64,000 nucleotides of DNA from Reticulitermes lucifugus (Eukaryota > Arthropoda > Insecta > Blattodea > Rhinotermitidae), in NCBI GenBank assembly GCA_026260175.1, contig JAKCWW010000064.1, positions 53,202 to 117,201 of the forward strand, written 5' to 3'. Under the pieces are notes generated by a model, which searched no databases, was not told the DNA's origin, and worked only from the letters and a program-made list of their open reading frames with translations. A program made the position numbers and the translations under genes. Positions 48,374 through 61,603 of this stretch are shown piece after piece (the stretch's first letter is position 1; each line of letters opens with the position of its first letter).

Positions 48374-50629
48374 TAGGCAGCGCGTAATCGTTCAGCTAGC
48401 CAATCAATTCTCCATCTTTATGACAACCTGAAGTTCATTAACGTATTCACAAGTCTGCCTTTGGCCTCTATCTTCAGCTCGGTAACCCAGTCAGTATCAC
48501 CGCTACTTGACATTCGCGGTGGAACTACCCTGAAATCTGCGTCCACTCCTTACAACTGGTCTCGTCACTTCAGGGTTTCCAATTACAATCTTGTACGAAA
48601 GTCTCACTTTTACAATGCGTGCCACTTGCCCCACCCATTCTGCTCTCCCAATCCGTGGTACCTGCCCCGCCAATCCCGTCCTCCTATTTGGCCGTTAGGA
48701 CAAGTCTCACGCTAACAGGCCTACAGGTGATGTCATAGTTTCGTGTGTTAATTATATTTTATTTTTGGGGGATTTACACAGGAGACGGGAAGAAACTGAA
48801 TGCAAGTGTTTTTCATTTTTTATTGTCGTTACAAATGCCACAGTTTCGTAGGCTTATTAGCTATCTGACGTGCGCATTCTGTTGGAGACCTCGGAGACGG
48901 GGTCTGTCTACTCGCCAATGGAAAACTTTTTGTGCTGCACTGGCCCTATTCTGAGGCAGTTAAATTCAGTCGTGGCCCACGGCCGATCAACCTACTCCTC
49001 AAGATAAATTGTGGTATCTTATTAACTTCCCAAGCGAAGTTTACCGACCAAACTTCTTCCGACCAACCTATACACCTCAACATTTCGGGCATCGGCTTAA
49101 CCAAACTCAGTAAACTTCACGGACTGCTAGTGCCCTTTTCTCCACTGTACTACTTTTCACAGTCTCCAGCTTCTCACATTCTTTTCAGCAATTTCTCCTT
49201 CGAATACATTCATTCAGACCAAGTTTCCCACAAAAACATTCCTGCTTTCCCTTTCATGCATACCGTTGTATACAGTTTCGTAAGAAACAAAACCCTTCGT
49301 CGATGTACTAACTCCACGCCATAACGTAGGTTCCGTTCTGAACTCTGGAAAATCACGAACTGCTTGCACTCGAAAAACGAGTACACATCTGAAATCCGCG
49401 TACTGTCTTCGGTGTATCTTGTAGATGTCTGCTATGTCCCTCAAGCCAATTAGGCATGCCGTCCATCTCCGGGCTAAGTAGGTGAAGTAAGTAGCTGATA
49501 AGAAAATGACAAGAAAACTGCTGCAACAACACAGCTTGGAGTCAGTCCTTACTTACAGACACTAATGTCAACAATGTACATTGGGTAGGTCGCAGTGACA
49601 ATCACCGGGAAGGGGGGGGGCTCTCTCTCAGACCATGATCAGGTCCCAATAACCTCATTTTCATATTAAAAGACCCGTCAAGTCTTCGAAAAGTTTTCTG
49701 TAAACACGACCCGAATGATACTCTCGCAAACGACATCGATTCACATAGCGGTACTGAACAGACAACGTCCGAGCGATATCACTATACCAAACAGGGCGAC
49801 AGGCACTTTCTATTCGAAGAAGCCAGTCTGACGACTTAAAAGGAAAAGAGAAACGATAAAGCAGACAAAACACTACCAAATGTAGAGGAAATAGGTCCCA
49901 AGAGACACAGGATTTGCTACGAAGCCAAACGCTTTCCTGCTAAGGTGTGCCACATACCCGCTCCTGAAAGTTTGCCTTTAATAGCCCCAATGCACATGGG
50001 AACATTTTAACATATGGCTTGCGGAGCTCTCGTATACAACCGCAAATAAAAGAAACATGGGCAGAACAAAATAAATTATGGATAAAGGCATCAAAGCGGA
50101 GGCTAAACTTTTTCCACGCAGTAGGTACAGTCAAACAATCCGCTCTCGTAACAGGTAACCTGGAAAAATGGACACAACAGCGGTCGCATAAGAACACCGT
50201 ACAACATGTAAAACATGTAAATACACACGGGAAGTACAGCCACTGAGACTGAGGAATTGAAAACAACACCTGGGCGTAAACAAAGATACGCTGACAGTAC
50301 CCCGTCATATGACATAATCACACACAAGTATTTAGTTCTTGTTTGCCTCCTCCCTGCACCCACACTGATAACACCCGTCTTTGAAACAGCGCTCCTCGAA
50401 ATGTAACAATGCGGAAAATGTACTCAGTCATGATAAAGACTGTCAAGTAATGAAGTACACAAACATACGTCGGACCAACACAGCGTGCATTTCGTTAGAT
50501 GACCGAAGTGTTCTTTTAGCACCACACACACACAGCAAGCAGAATGCTCCAAACTTCAGCTTCGGAGGACTGAGGTTTGGGAAGGAGGCTGGCAATCCGT
50601 GTTACCAAGAAATTACGCAAGACCACGAG
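48374..50629. other. No gene recognised
   Basis: A 130-codon plus-strand open frame (48932-49324) shows no domain. A G-run lies near 49611-49620. No repeat family recognised. Confidence 0.4.
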
Positions 50630-50930
50630 AAAGGTAAAACTTAAAAAGGCAAAGCTGTCCTTGTGCACGCTTTGAAGGTACCTCGGGAAGTTGAGGCACA
50701 GCTCCACTCATTCTTAACCTCGGTACTAGACGGGGGTAAATGGTCAGCTTTACACACAGGGAATAGATCCCCGACATCCATTCAATACGAGGGTTGATGA
50801 GCCCCACAGCGGGTATGGATGTTTTGGAAAAGAGGGAATTAAAAATTCTCGTTCCCAGCCAGGAATCGAAACACGATTCCTCAGTCGTCTAGCCCCGTAA
50901 TTTGGTAACTATACGGACTACAAAACCTCT
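50630..50930 (-). mobile_element. SINE family 1, diverged subfamily copy
   Basis: Minus strand: TTTTGTAGTCCGTATAGTTA (A-box region), GAATCGTGTTTCGATTCCTG (B-box region), then GGGGCTCATCAACCC and the tail GGACAGCTTTGCC and TTTTACCTTT. Shares the GTGCACNNGGACAGCTTT tail with the 16.5 kb copy. About 300 bp, strongly diverged. Confidence 0.75.
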
Positions 50931-52228
50931 GACCTTTTAAGAACAGGGTTGTGGGGAGAACCCAACCCACTTTCCTCACATTTCTAGGGACGGCGAAGTT
51001 ACCAACAAATACAAATTTATAATTACGCAATTCAATGTGTTTCTTTGCACGTTTCCAACAGTGAAGGTTCAGATTATGCTAACGGCATCCATCAGGTACA
51101 ACAAAAAAGTTTCGCACTGCTCTCGTGTTTGCAACTGCTAACATCGCCGACGTTACACTCAACACCTCACTAAATCACGCATGAGCCTACGTTAGCGCGC
51201 TAAAGTAACCCCCGCATAAACTGGAGGGTCCGTTTTGTTGCGCATTGCCAAGTACTGCTACGTGCTCTGTCTGAACGAACCAACATTAGATAGTCACAGT
51301 TCCAGCTGGCAACAGCTTTCAAGTTGTGTGTTTGTCGCTAATTACGGGGTCGTGGCCAGTGAAGTATTAGTCACTGACAATTCCACTGCAGTTGTGAAAA
51401 CACAAGAGCAGCAAAATAAGTACCTGATTTCACACAACCAAGCAAGAGAAATACTTCTCCGAAGTGAGAATATGTGGCAGTGCAGATACTCTCGTACGCA
51501 GCGCAGGCCTCTTCTTAGCGAGACGAAAACTGACATTTAATGGCGCACGAAATAAGTTCCGTTCACCAGCAAAGAAAACTGTGACCACCACGGCAGAGTT
51601 TGAAACAGTGCTTCAGTTTCACAAATACATGGGCGGGGGGGATTCTAAGAGATGGTGGTGCAGTTTAAGAGGAAATTTACCCATATCGCCACAGTTCCGG
51701 CGCGGTTCATTTCTTCTGCTCGTCTTCAGAAAAATTTTTAAATTTTAATAAAGCAAAGCCTAGAGCGCCACGAACAATTAGCCTACATTTTAATCAAATA
51801 ACACATATGTAGGCCTATGCATATGTAAGCCTACGAAACAACGCTGTACTTCCCTGAATAATTATCAACAACAGAGTTGGGTATTGGCGTAACTTCGTTG
51901 ATAAAACGGAAAAAAGTAGGCTTAACGATGGACGTACCTGCTTGCTTCCTCGTCGCGGGTTTACAGAGTTGCGAAAAGCGACTATTAGCTTGTCACGTCT
52001 GTCCGCCCGCATGGGACACTCGGCTCCCACTAGACGGATTTTCATGAAATTTCATATTTGAGTACTTCGAAAATCTATCGAGAAAATTCAAGTTTCATTA
52101 AAACCGAACAAGAATAATGGGTATTTTACATGAAGATCTATGTACATTTATATCTCCCTGAATTCTTATTAAATGACAAATGTTTCAGACAATAGTAGCA
52201 GAGAAAATCAACGCACATTTTATGTTGA
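50931..52228. other. No feature recognised
   Basis: No gene or repeat family seen. Confidence 0.45.
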
Positions 52229-52264
52229 ATAACTTTTTTTTTCTCTCTCTCTCTTTTTTCTCTC
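52229..52264. repeat. Pyrimidine tract T/(CT)n
   Basis: T8 followed by CT dinucleotides and T6, then TCTCTC. Confidence 0.85.
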
Positions 52265-52336
52265 GATAATCGTGCCCTTCATGAGGTAATGTGGAAAATA
52301 TGGCAGAGCCGGACAGGCCACAGATGATATAACACG

Positions 52337-52346
52337 GCGCATGCGC
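52337..52346. promoter_or_regulatory. GCGCATGCGC palindrome (NRF-1/EWG-type site)
   Basis: An exact GCGCATGCGC, the core bound by NRF-1 (EWG in flies). The flanking bases (G and T) do not match the full consensus and there is no neighbouring gene I can recognise, so function is uncertain. Confidence 0.3.
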
Positions 52347-55300
52347 TTTGTATGCTGGATAACTAAGGCTACAAACACACTCGGAATATGTAATATTTAT
52401 TCCTTTTCCACGGAAACAATGGTTACGCGAACGTGTCTGTGTTACGTTTTGTCTTGTCACACTTTTATTACAGCTAGAATCGCTTACCGAATTTCATCCG
52501 CGCTCGAACTTGAAGTTGTTTTTCGTGGTTGAATTCACGGCAATGTGCAAATTACATGTACACCTACGTAAACAAAAGTCTGACCCACACATTATAAAGC
52601 GACCATCCCGAAATCCATCTTATTTCTGTATGTCAAGCATGGGTCCTTCAAACACCGATTTTAAACGCTTTCTCTGTATTAATATAGTTTGAAGCTACAT
52701 ACAAACAAGCGCACCTTTCATCATATACTGAAGAACAGGAATGTTCTGGAATAATGCAAACAACAGTCATGACCCAGGGTTCCACACACACACCGGACTG
52801 CAGGTGTTCGCTAAGGACTCACAGAAGTTCAGTCTCTTGACAGCAGTGCTAACAAGACAGATGGAATGCAGTTACCACGTTAACCTAGGGTCGTCCCGTT
52901 TTTCATCTCTTCCCGTATATGAGGACTGACCATTAACAGCTACTGCAGTATTAACACAGGAGCAATAATGAACCAGGCGCACGTGCTCGGTGCCCATCGG
53001 TACCCTTCTGGCAACACTAAAACCTAGCAGCTCTGTCTGTCTCTGCCCTACCGCCCTCCAATTCATGTTTTGCTAAGAGTACAACTGTCGCCTCACCTCA
53101 CTACAAATACTGACTTCCTGTGTGTTGGTATTACTGACAGTACGAGATTAAGAACAGGCAGCAGGGTGAGGGTGGCATGCTTGTAATGCCAAGTGAGCCA
53201 AAAGTGTGACAATTAGTAAAAACTGACACATCATGGATCTGGGCCCAATTGTACACACCTGGAATGTGACAGATATTCATTATCAAAACGCCCATCTAGC
53301 AAATTAGAAAATGACACGTCATTCACGTACTACTCTGATGGTCGAGACAGAACGCTGGCTAAACTCGGACACTGCCATCACATCCCTTAAGAAGCGAGAA
53401 TGGAAACAGCACAATGGAAAACAAAGGACAAATTAAACGACTGCAAATTCAAATCTGACAATCTAACAGAATCCTTACGACGCCGAATGCAATAAAGCAC
53501 AACACATTAACTCGGTTAATACGAACTGAAAAGGCACCAGAGACACCATTTCGTAACTCGGCAATCCGTTGTCATAAAAATGCTCTTACTCTCTTTATTC
53601 GTTACTCGTGCAGCTCATTTGTTATTCAAAAACCCGTCGACTGCACAGTTAATTAAACATTTCAAAGCGAAGTTAATCTACACTGTACCCATAAAGAGGT
53701 TAAGCTCCTACCTTACGCAGTACACAGTCCTGTGTTAATTACAGAGGACAATCACTAATGACGTTTAAGGAACGAATCTGTGCTTTCTGTGGGAATCGTA
53801 TGAAACACAAACACAAACACAATGGTGTGGGCAAAATGCAGTGTCTTACTGTTATAGCAGCTCGTACATACAGCAACCGCCCGTCTTTGAAAGGCTGGAG
53901 TGCAAAGTTCACATACGCCTATTTTGAACCTACAGTAATAAATCAACACTACACTCACAAACTAAGAGCAGATTAAATCCGGGTAATGACTGGCACCATT
54001 CAGTCCTGAATCTTCTGGTTCCCTACCTGAAAGATGTTATATTAAAATGCAAAGAACTGTAATTACGAGTATATTGACTGTTTTGTACAGTCCGAAATGT
54101 GCTTCTCCCCCCAAACCCGTGAATATATTCTAGGGCGATGATGCTATGGAAACTGGTTGACATGAATGGACCGAGACAGGAGAATAAGATGGGCTAGAGT
54201 ATGTAGCACGCTTGGAAGTAATGTGAAATGCGAGCAAAAGTTTAGATGGAATACCTGAAGAGAGAATAGAGCTCTTGTAGGTAGCTCAACAAGAGACAGA
54301 AAGTAAAACTTATCTCAAATATGAAATATGGTGTGAAGACGAGAAGTAGATTCGTGTGACACATGAGTGTGTCTAGTGGCGGATTCTTGGGAACACTGCA
54401 ATGAGTCTTTGGATTATATAAATGGAGGAAAACTTTTGTGTAGCTCGGTGATTATTAGCATCTGAAGAAGGCAGTTTCATTAATATACTGAGTTGTTTCC
54501 CAACAGAGAAAATAACGGCCCGCAAAACTATATGAGTATGTTTCAGAGACTGCCAGTCATTGAGGCCTTTTCAATCATTTAACATGGTCGTATAAAAGAG
54601 GGCACAGTTATTACTAACTTGACGTATAAGAAAGAAAGACCGGAATGCAGTACCTATTTCACACATCTAATACAGACACGTATTAACCTATATAGCATAC
54701 GTGAGACAGTGGCACGTAGTTATAAGGCACAGGCTACCGACACACCCATCACGAACGCAGTGGCTTTGTTACCACAAGAAAGCCATTACCACTTTCTAAT
54801 CTGACCCATTTCTGCTAAGAATTCTAACTCTTCCACATTTATGGACAAACATTATCACGTATTATGCTCAGGAAACTGTTTCAATTTCTGCCGTTCGCAT
54901 ATTGGAATCCGGAGAAATCAGATGAGAATCGAAACTATGACGCATTACTCTGCAATACTTCCACTAAAACAGGAGTACTACCACACCTGCTAGCCAAAAC
55001 ATTTTGTCCCTGGACGAATTAAGCTACGTCTTATAGAATTTTTTAATCGTCATTCCCAAGTGAAATTTAGTAAAAAAGGGACATTTCGTTGAATGTTGTA
55101 TTCTTCATTGTAGAGGGAAATTCTGTTTGTTACGCGAATCTGCGCACAATGACGCCATTCACACTTTAACGGAGGTTTCTAACTTTACACGTGTGTGTTA
55201 ATTTTTCTGACTGCAGTTCCTAATAAGAGCTGAATGAGGCATATTTTCGGTATTCAGTCGTGTGACTTGAATTTTATTTCCACTTCTGTGTCACGCCGGT

Positions 55301-56464
55301 ATGTGTTAATAACAGTAATGTGTCTTACTAGATTTGCGGTCGGTTCACTCTCAGGTCTCGAAATGGAATACCGCCTATGGCAACTATATCTGGGATTACA
55401 AACTGGCGACCAGTTACTAGTTCAGAATGTGTCGTACATATTTGGGCCTAACTAGACGGAAAATCACATGCTGTGCCATTTGCTGCACCCACGGTTTGAA
55501 GCGAAACTGCATATTAGGTGTGCAGATTAAGCAAATTTAATTTACTTTAAAAAAAAGAAGGGTCAGATAGAATGCTTCGCCGCTCGTCCGGCATCCCATA
55601 GGGATGGCTCTGAGGCTACTGATTATGAAGCATGCAACGAACATCCAAAGCCAAACGGCTGTATAATCAATGCATTACCTTAACAGGCATACCATATCCC
55701 CGGAGAAGTCGATACACACAACTGTTCGTGCGTTTCCTTTTGATGGAACACAATTTCAGGATCGTCACAACAAAAGCTAAGTTTTCTCTTCCGATGATAA
55801 TTTGCAGCCAACTGCTGCATTAATTCGTTTTTTTGGTCCATTCTCGATCATCTCATGCCCTCGTTTTGGCAGCAACAAATAACTTAACAATTCGTCGCGC
55901 TAAAGTCAGCCATGTACTCGTATGTAAAGCACCCTTTATGAGTTCATACATGCACGTTTCGGTGCCCTAATCGGCAGTTTCCACGTCTTCAAAACATCAG
56001 TTGCAAAATACGGTACATATCTGACTTACCTCTACTTCGTCTGAGCTGTTAGGACTCGAACTCGCATAGGCATGGTAAATCATTCAACACCCCGTACGTT
56101 CCCCAGTAACTCCACATAACATTTCACGCAACTCACCTTCGTGCCTCCAGCGAGATACGAATGGAAATCTCAAACCTTTACCTCCCATATACTATAGACA
56201 GAGGTCGCGCAATGCAAGCCGCAAATGATGGCGAAGCTCTACGCCGCTCACGTCACATCATTGTCCCAAATCTGTGCCCGCACAATGCACTATACCGATC
56301 CCTGTAACAAGCATTACACTGCGTCCCTAAGCTCTAAAGCGGAACGCAACTAAGGGAGGAATTTTACGTATGGAAACGAGCTACATTTATCGTATTATTT
56401 ACCCAAAATCAGTTTAAAGAAAAGTAGGGCATAAGACGACATCTATCTTATGTAACTGAAGGCT
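52347..56464. other. No feature recognised
   Basis: About 4.1 kb, the longest stretch without any recognised element. Open frames stay below 75 codons. Confidence 0.45.
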
Positions 56465-56600
56465 TCCGCCGTGGTCGTAATGTTAAAATCTTCTGGGTTG
56501 TTACCCGGCGTCGTTTTTTGGTGTATGACCAACGTTTCGGGATCACTTGTTTGTCCCATCTGACGTCATGAATGAGAGGTATCAAAGCTCTCCTAGTCCC
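56465..56600 (-). repeat. ACGTTTCG-type repeat remnant
   Basis: Minus strand: GATGGGACAAACAAGTGATCCCGAAACGTTGG, i.e. a GGGA/TCCC stem followed by GAAACGTT, then GCCGGGTAACAACCCAGAAG. The layout parallels the other GAAACGT-bearing fold-back remnants, although CTGANGA itself is not present. Tentative. Confidence 0.35.
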
Positions 56601-58357
56601 GCCATCTGTTTAAAGGTAGGCTTAACATTTTCATATCCGCCCGATTACAGGTGATATGTAATGCGCGAGTAAAGGTTTACCCTTACAAACCCCAGCCTTT
56701 GCAGTGTTCCTTCGTATCTGCATTCCACAAAACGCAACCCGTGAATCTAAATATTCTAAACGCGATATGGATCCACAGAAAACTCCCTTAGACATACCAA
56801 AACGCGTAGGTACCGCACCGAGAATGCTTCTTAATATTCCGTGCCTACGTCAAATGTGCTGCAGTGTGTCGTAAGAATGCATACCATGTGTCTCTACCCT
56901 GGAGAGGAAGCTACTGACGATATTAAAGTGGCGATAATACGGATGCAAAGAACAAATAAATTATAAGCAACACTTAGTGAAAATTAAAATTACTTCACTG
57001 ATCTAAGATTTCGAGTGTGTCGACGGTGCCATTATATCCGTAGAATTTATACTCCTAATCACAAGTGGACACAACCTCTGTAGCCATGGCATCGACACGA
57101 CCACCGAAATTTAGGCTCCTTTCCTGTTTCTAACACTTCGTGTAACGTAAAAAAAACTTACTGTTTTATATTTTTCCTACGGTTCGAAAACGTTTAAGCT
57201 GCTTTATAATGTAGTTATATAAGGTTACTTAATATAATTTGGGTGACTTTTTTCACGATAAAAACAATCACGAAGCTGGCATTCTTAGTTTACCGCATAT
57301 TGAAGACAAAGGGTTTCAATGTGCACAAAAACGGTACCTTATCGAGATTTTCATTCATTAAACTGTACTTTTATCGAAATCAAAGGATATATATATATTT
57401 TAATCATACACTGACATTCCCACTCCCTGTGCTGCATTTGAGGCTCTGCGCACTGTGGGAGCACCTCCAGAAGAGTCGGAAGCACTGACGCCTGACCGAC
57501 ATGCCCGATACAGTCCGGTGCGGTATCAAAGACACCACGTGCCAGGAACACTAGCTCATCAGCATAAAATCACATGTCAACTATTTAGTGTAATCCCTTA
57601 GCGAACCACGCAAACTGACTGAAACTTCAACCAGCGGAGTAAACATTTCAGAGGAATTAGAATGTCTGTATCGACCAGTTTGAACTCAGCGATTCGTGTC
57701 TTGCTGTTCGCACGACTTCGGCGTACACATGCCGTAACTCGACTGTAAACACATTGCGAGCGTCTCGACACAGGGAGACACGTTCCCACTTGTCTTTCTC
57801 AAAACGAGATACCGCTCAATCGAGGGAGTCGAAATAAAACGAGTTCAGGATATATGCCTATAGTAGCAATTGACAATACTAAAGATAGGTCACATTATAC
57901 TCATTACTCGACTATGACGTGCATGTGCTGGAGAAGAACGCTCCAGTTACCGTTCTTAGAGGTCATGGAAAACCCCATCCCCAGTATGAAGTTTAATATC
58001 CAATATAGGCCTATTTTGGGGGCACATAATAATGCAATTTGTTGTCAAATTTTGAGCAACCCAAATTTTTCGTTCCTTGCGTGCTGCCCATATGCGACTC
58101 TCAGTGACAGTAAAATTGTGTCTAACGCCCTAAGGCTTTGAATCTCGATCGGAATACCAGCTATCACAAAACTACGAATTTCTATCAGCTCATTCGGAAA
58201 ACTGCAGTGGAGTACTTTAAAGCAGCCACGGCCATTTCCACACGCTTCCAATCTCACCATTCATAAACGCACTACACAGAAAAACCAAACAAGGAAGCTC
58301 ATAAGAGAAAATAGAGCGGAGATGTATTAAATGACATCACGGTGTACAGTGCCGTTC
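56601..58357. other. No feature recognised
   Basis: No gene or repeat family seen; open frames below 100 codons. Confidence 0.45.
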
Positions 58358-58880
58358 AATCATTCATTCATTCATTCCGTAGTCTGTTTTGTGACAGATT
58401 CACAGCCTCTTCCAAAGCGAGTTCTCCACACAGTGCGACCTAGTGCTTCCTTTTCAGTTTCCAGTACCCTCTCGTTTCCTTAAGGTCAACCAGTAGCTGC
58501 TCACATCTTCTTCGTCTTCACGTCAGTTCTATCATTCCCTCTATCTTCCTTTAATCACGTGTTTTAGAAGACAGTTCCCACGCAACATGCAAACAATCTA
58601 GGCAGCCTTCCTTCTTCTTATTACATGTAAGATATTCCTTTCCTCCTTGACTATATGTAATACTCCATTTTTCACACGGTCGGTACAACTGATCTCCATC
58701 CTTCTCCAGCACCACATTTCTGATCTACATTCCGAGGTATCCAATTTTCAGCACCATACAAAGCCATGCTCCAAATGTAGCACTTTATTAGTTTCTTCCT
58801 TATATTATAGTCCAATTTGCTGGTGAAAGTGTCTTCGTTTTGAATGCTGCTTTTGCCACGACAATCCGCAATTTAATTTC
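58358..58880 (-). mobile_element. LINE family 1, 3' end with (GAAT)n tail, second copy
   Basis: Minus strand: KLRIVVAKAAFKTKTL, then FTSKLDYNIRKKLIKCYIWS with MALYGAENWIPRNVDQK, then CGAGEGWRSV where the 22.5 kb copy has the FEMWCCRRMENISWTD segment. The DNA between about 58410 and 58730 aligns with the 22.5 kb copy throughout, ending in four GAAT units (58360-58377). A few codons are missing at the junction after NVDQK. It reaches further 5' than the 22.5 kb copy but is likewise broken. Confidence 0.85.
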
Positions 58881-61539
58881 AAGTGTGCACCTTGCATGTA
58901 GCCGTCATTAAACACGAAGACAACATACTCAGCATGACCAGGCGTCCATGTGTAAAACTAAAACGCCAAAAAAAAAAACTTCCGTTTTCGATACCGCAAG
59001 TATTTACTGGCAGAACACCTTCGCCCTCCCCCGCGGCAATGACAGTTTCGCAGTGCATAAGCCGATCAGCGTGCTGTCTTACACAAATGGTATTACAGCT
59101 ATCGCGAACAATCGAGGCACAGTAATATCACTAAGTAACTTCATCTTTAGAAGGTCCACGCACACTAACAGAGACGCAATACGTGCAATCACTAATGTAC
59201 CGCTCAGCCATTGTCATCGAATGCTCAAATTTCAGCAAGATATTACAGGGTTCATCTTTGTGCTAAATACGAATTTCTGACCTCATTTTGTGTACAACGA
59301 AACACACTACCATCTTCCTAAGTCAAAAGGACGGTCGTCACATTCTAGCTGAGTGCTATGCCGACATTATAAAACCAACAGCCAAGTTATTAACCTTTAT
59401 TTGCGAAATGTGACGCTTCCCGTGACATTTCCCGAGCTTCATTACGGTCCGTGAAATGCCAGGCCGAGGATCCCCTGAGACAAGTCTGCGAGGCAGAGCG
59501 GCCCGGGCTACCTGGTTCATATCTGTGTGGGCGAAATCTGAATATCCAACAACAAAAGGTTACACATAACATGAGCAGGGTGGTGCCTACAGGCTGCCAT
59601 CGGAGCAGGGAAGATAGTGGCCATTATAAATTAACAATCGTATAATTCAGTTGTCTATTCTTGGCCAATATTTTTGCCAGTATAAATTACCCACATCGGG
59701 AGCACATTTGAAGGCCTACGCCGTCACAGGGTTGTACTTTGACTCCCAATAGCAGTATCACAAAATCCGCAGCTTTGCAAGAACGGCTTACTAATATTTC
59801 CGCTGTAGAGCTCATGCTACAGGCCTATCACTACATGCCTCATTACAAAGGGTTTGCACATCTCATACAAACCATGTTTGTTGGCCGATCACTACGCCAT
59901 AATATGCTTCGATACAACGGTTCGCTGATCTCGAACCAGCGATCTGTTTGTAGGCTGGTCACTGTGCTGTAAATTAATATACCTAGCTACATCTGGTACC
60001 GTGTCAAATGAATAATTAAACAAAGGCATTCTGCACGCTTTCCACGTTCTTATACTGTATGTTATATACAAAAATGCCCCCAAGAAAACAGGCAATGATT
60101 TCGAATTCCTCTGAACACTGAATGACTAGTATTTTAAGAACAGACATCAGGTGCTACTCCGATATTTTGCAAGTCAGCGCCAAGTATGGAGACGGGGTAC
60201 CTTCCAACGGAGAGTTCATTCACCTTATCTTGTACATAAGATGATTTAAGAAAAAGTCAATGAAAAGATGTGCCAAAATCAGGCAGGAGCGTTCACACTG
60301 CCATGCGCTGACCTTTCTTGCTCCGTGTACGAACAGGAATTGAATGACTGGATGCTACCATTGCAGAACTGAGGCATAAAACAAGCAGCTGTAAAAACAG
60401 TAATTTGTTTCCCACACATTAACTCACAATGCGTTTTTAATCAACAGTTTTCACAGAGTACAAATAAATGCAAACAAAACAAATAATAAAGTGTAATTAA
60501 AAACGTTAATTACCAAAGCACAACAGCCTCGATAGCAAACTAATCGTACATAGTGACTATGAGCTGGACGATCGGAACTCGATTCCCAGGAGTACCACCA
60601 CGTCCACACTGGCTATGGGAGCCCACCTGCCTATGTGAATATATCGGCCACTCTTTCCCCAGCACAAAACGGCCCAAGTGTAGAGCTGACTACTCACCTA
60701 TATCCTGTGTACAGCATACAAACGCGTGGGGCTATACCTCCACTACTCTACATATCTTAATGGCGTAGTACTCTAAGCATACATTTATCTTTCATCTTCA
60801 ACTACCGCATCGCAAGGAAAATCCCAAAATGTTAATTTTCTGTATGTGAAGCATGTCTGAAGTTTGTATCCACCCTAATACTAAGATATAATAATGTTCT
60901 GAAAGCTTGAAAGCATGTAGTGAGGCGCAGTTCTGATACATGAACGTTGTTTGGTTCACAAACATTCGAATCAGAATTCAAATATAAAACGTTATCAATA
61001 TCCGTTTAGGAGAATGGAGTTCATACATGTTGACATGCCACTTCAAAGCCTCCAGTAAGGACAGGCGTACCCGGGACTGCTGCAAACACTTGGAAGCAAC
61101 TGGTTATAAAGCACGTTTTCTGAAACTGAGCTCTATGAGGTTACAATGTAAAGCAGCGCCTTATGTCGGATAGCTGATTGTCTTAAAATTCGTAAGGAAA
61201 ACATCAAAGGACGCTAGTCTTATGGAACATGCAAGATTTTCATTACATGACGCTGCATACGTCCGACGTAATAGCTGGCTAGTCTAAACTCTGCAGCTTT
61301 CACAGGCACGTTCACAGCGTCGTAACTTGAAAACCCAGTACTTTGAAATTTGAAAACCATGATACTTAATCAGAGAAGTTGGAGGGAGGTAGAGGCAAAA
61401 CCGCTTCACTGAATGGAACATCTAACACTTCCTACGATCAGACTTCCGCGTGTAACGACCGGAATAAGCGATGATTTAATTTTTAACCTACACTGTAGGC
61501 AAGGAAAGGGCAGTAATGAACCTTCTAGGCTTTATTTTT
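58881..61539. other. No feature recognised
   Basis: About 2.6 kb. Plus-strand open frames of 80 and 110 codons overlap around 58883-59280 but have no recognisable domain. Confidence 0.4.
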
Positions 61540-61603
61540 TTACTCGCCGGATGACCAACAGCTTCTCGAGAAGATTCTTCTCCAAGGAGTTAATTTCTTA
61601 GCA
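61540..61603 (+). mobile_element. Possible LINE family 2 3'-end relic
   Basis: The translation YFFTRRMTNSFSRRFFSKEL resembles the stretch downstream of the LINE family-2 reverse transcriptase (type NFLTS, SFSRRTLLHGV). It is also similar to GCTTCTCGATGACTCTGCTC at 30.57 kb (here GCTTCTCGAGAAGATTCTTC). Only about 60 bp are comparable. Confidence 0.4.

Noticed and set aside
48932-49324. 130-codon open frame, plus strand
   Set aside because: No motif or repeat of known families; similar-length frames arise by chance in 64 kb.
58045-58260. 71-codon minus-strand frame that looks somewhat protein-like
   Set aside because: No family recognised, no conserved motif, and it lies alone; not enough to call an exon.
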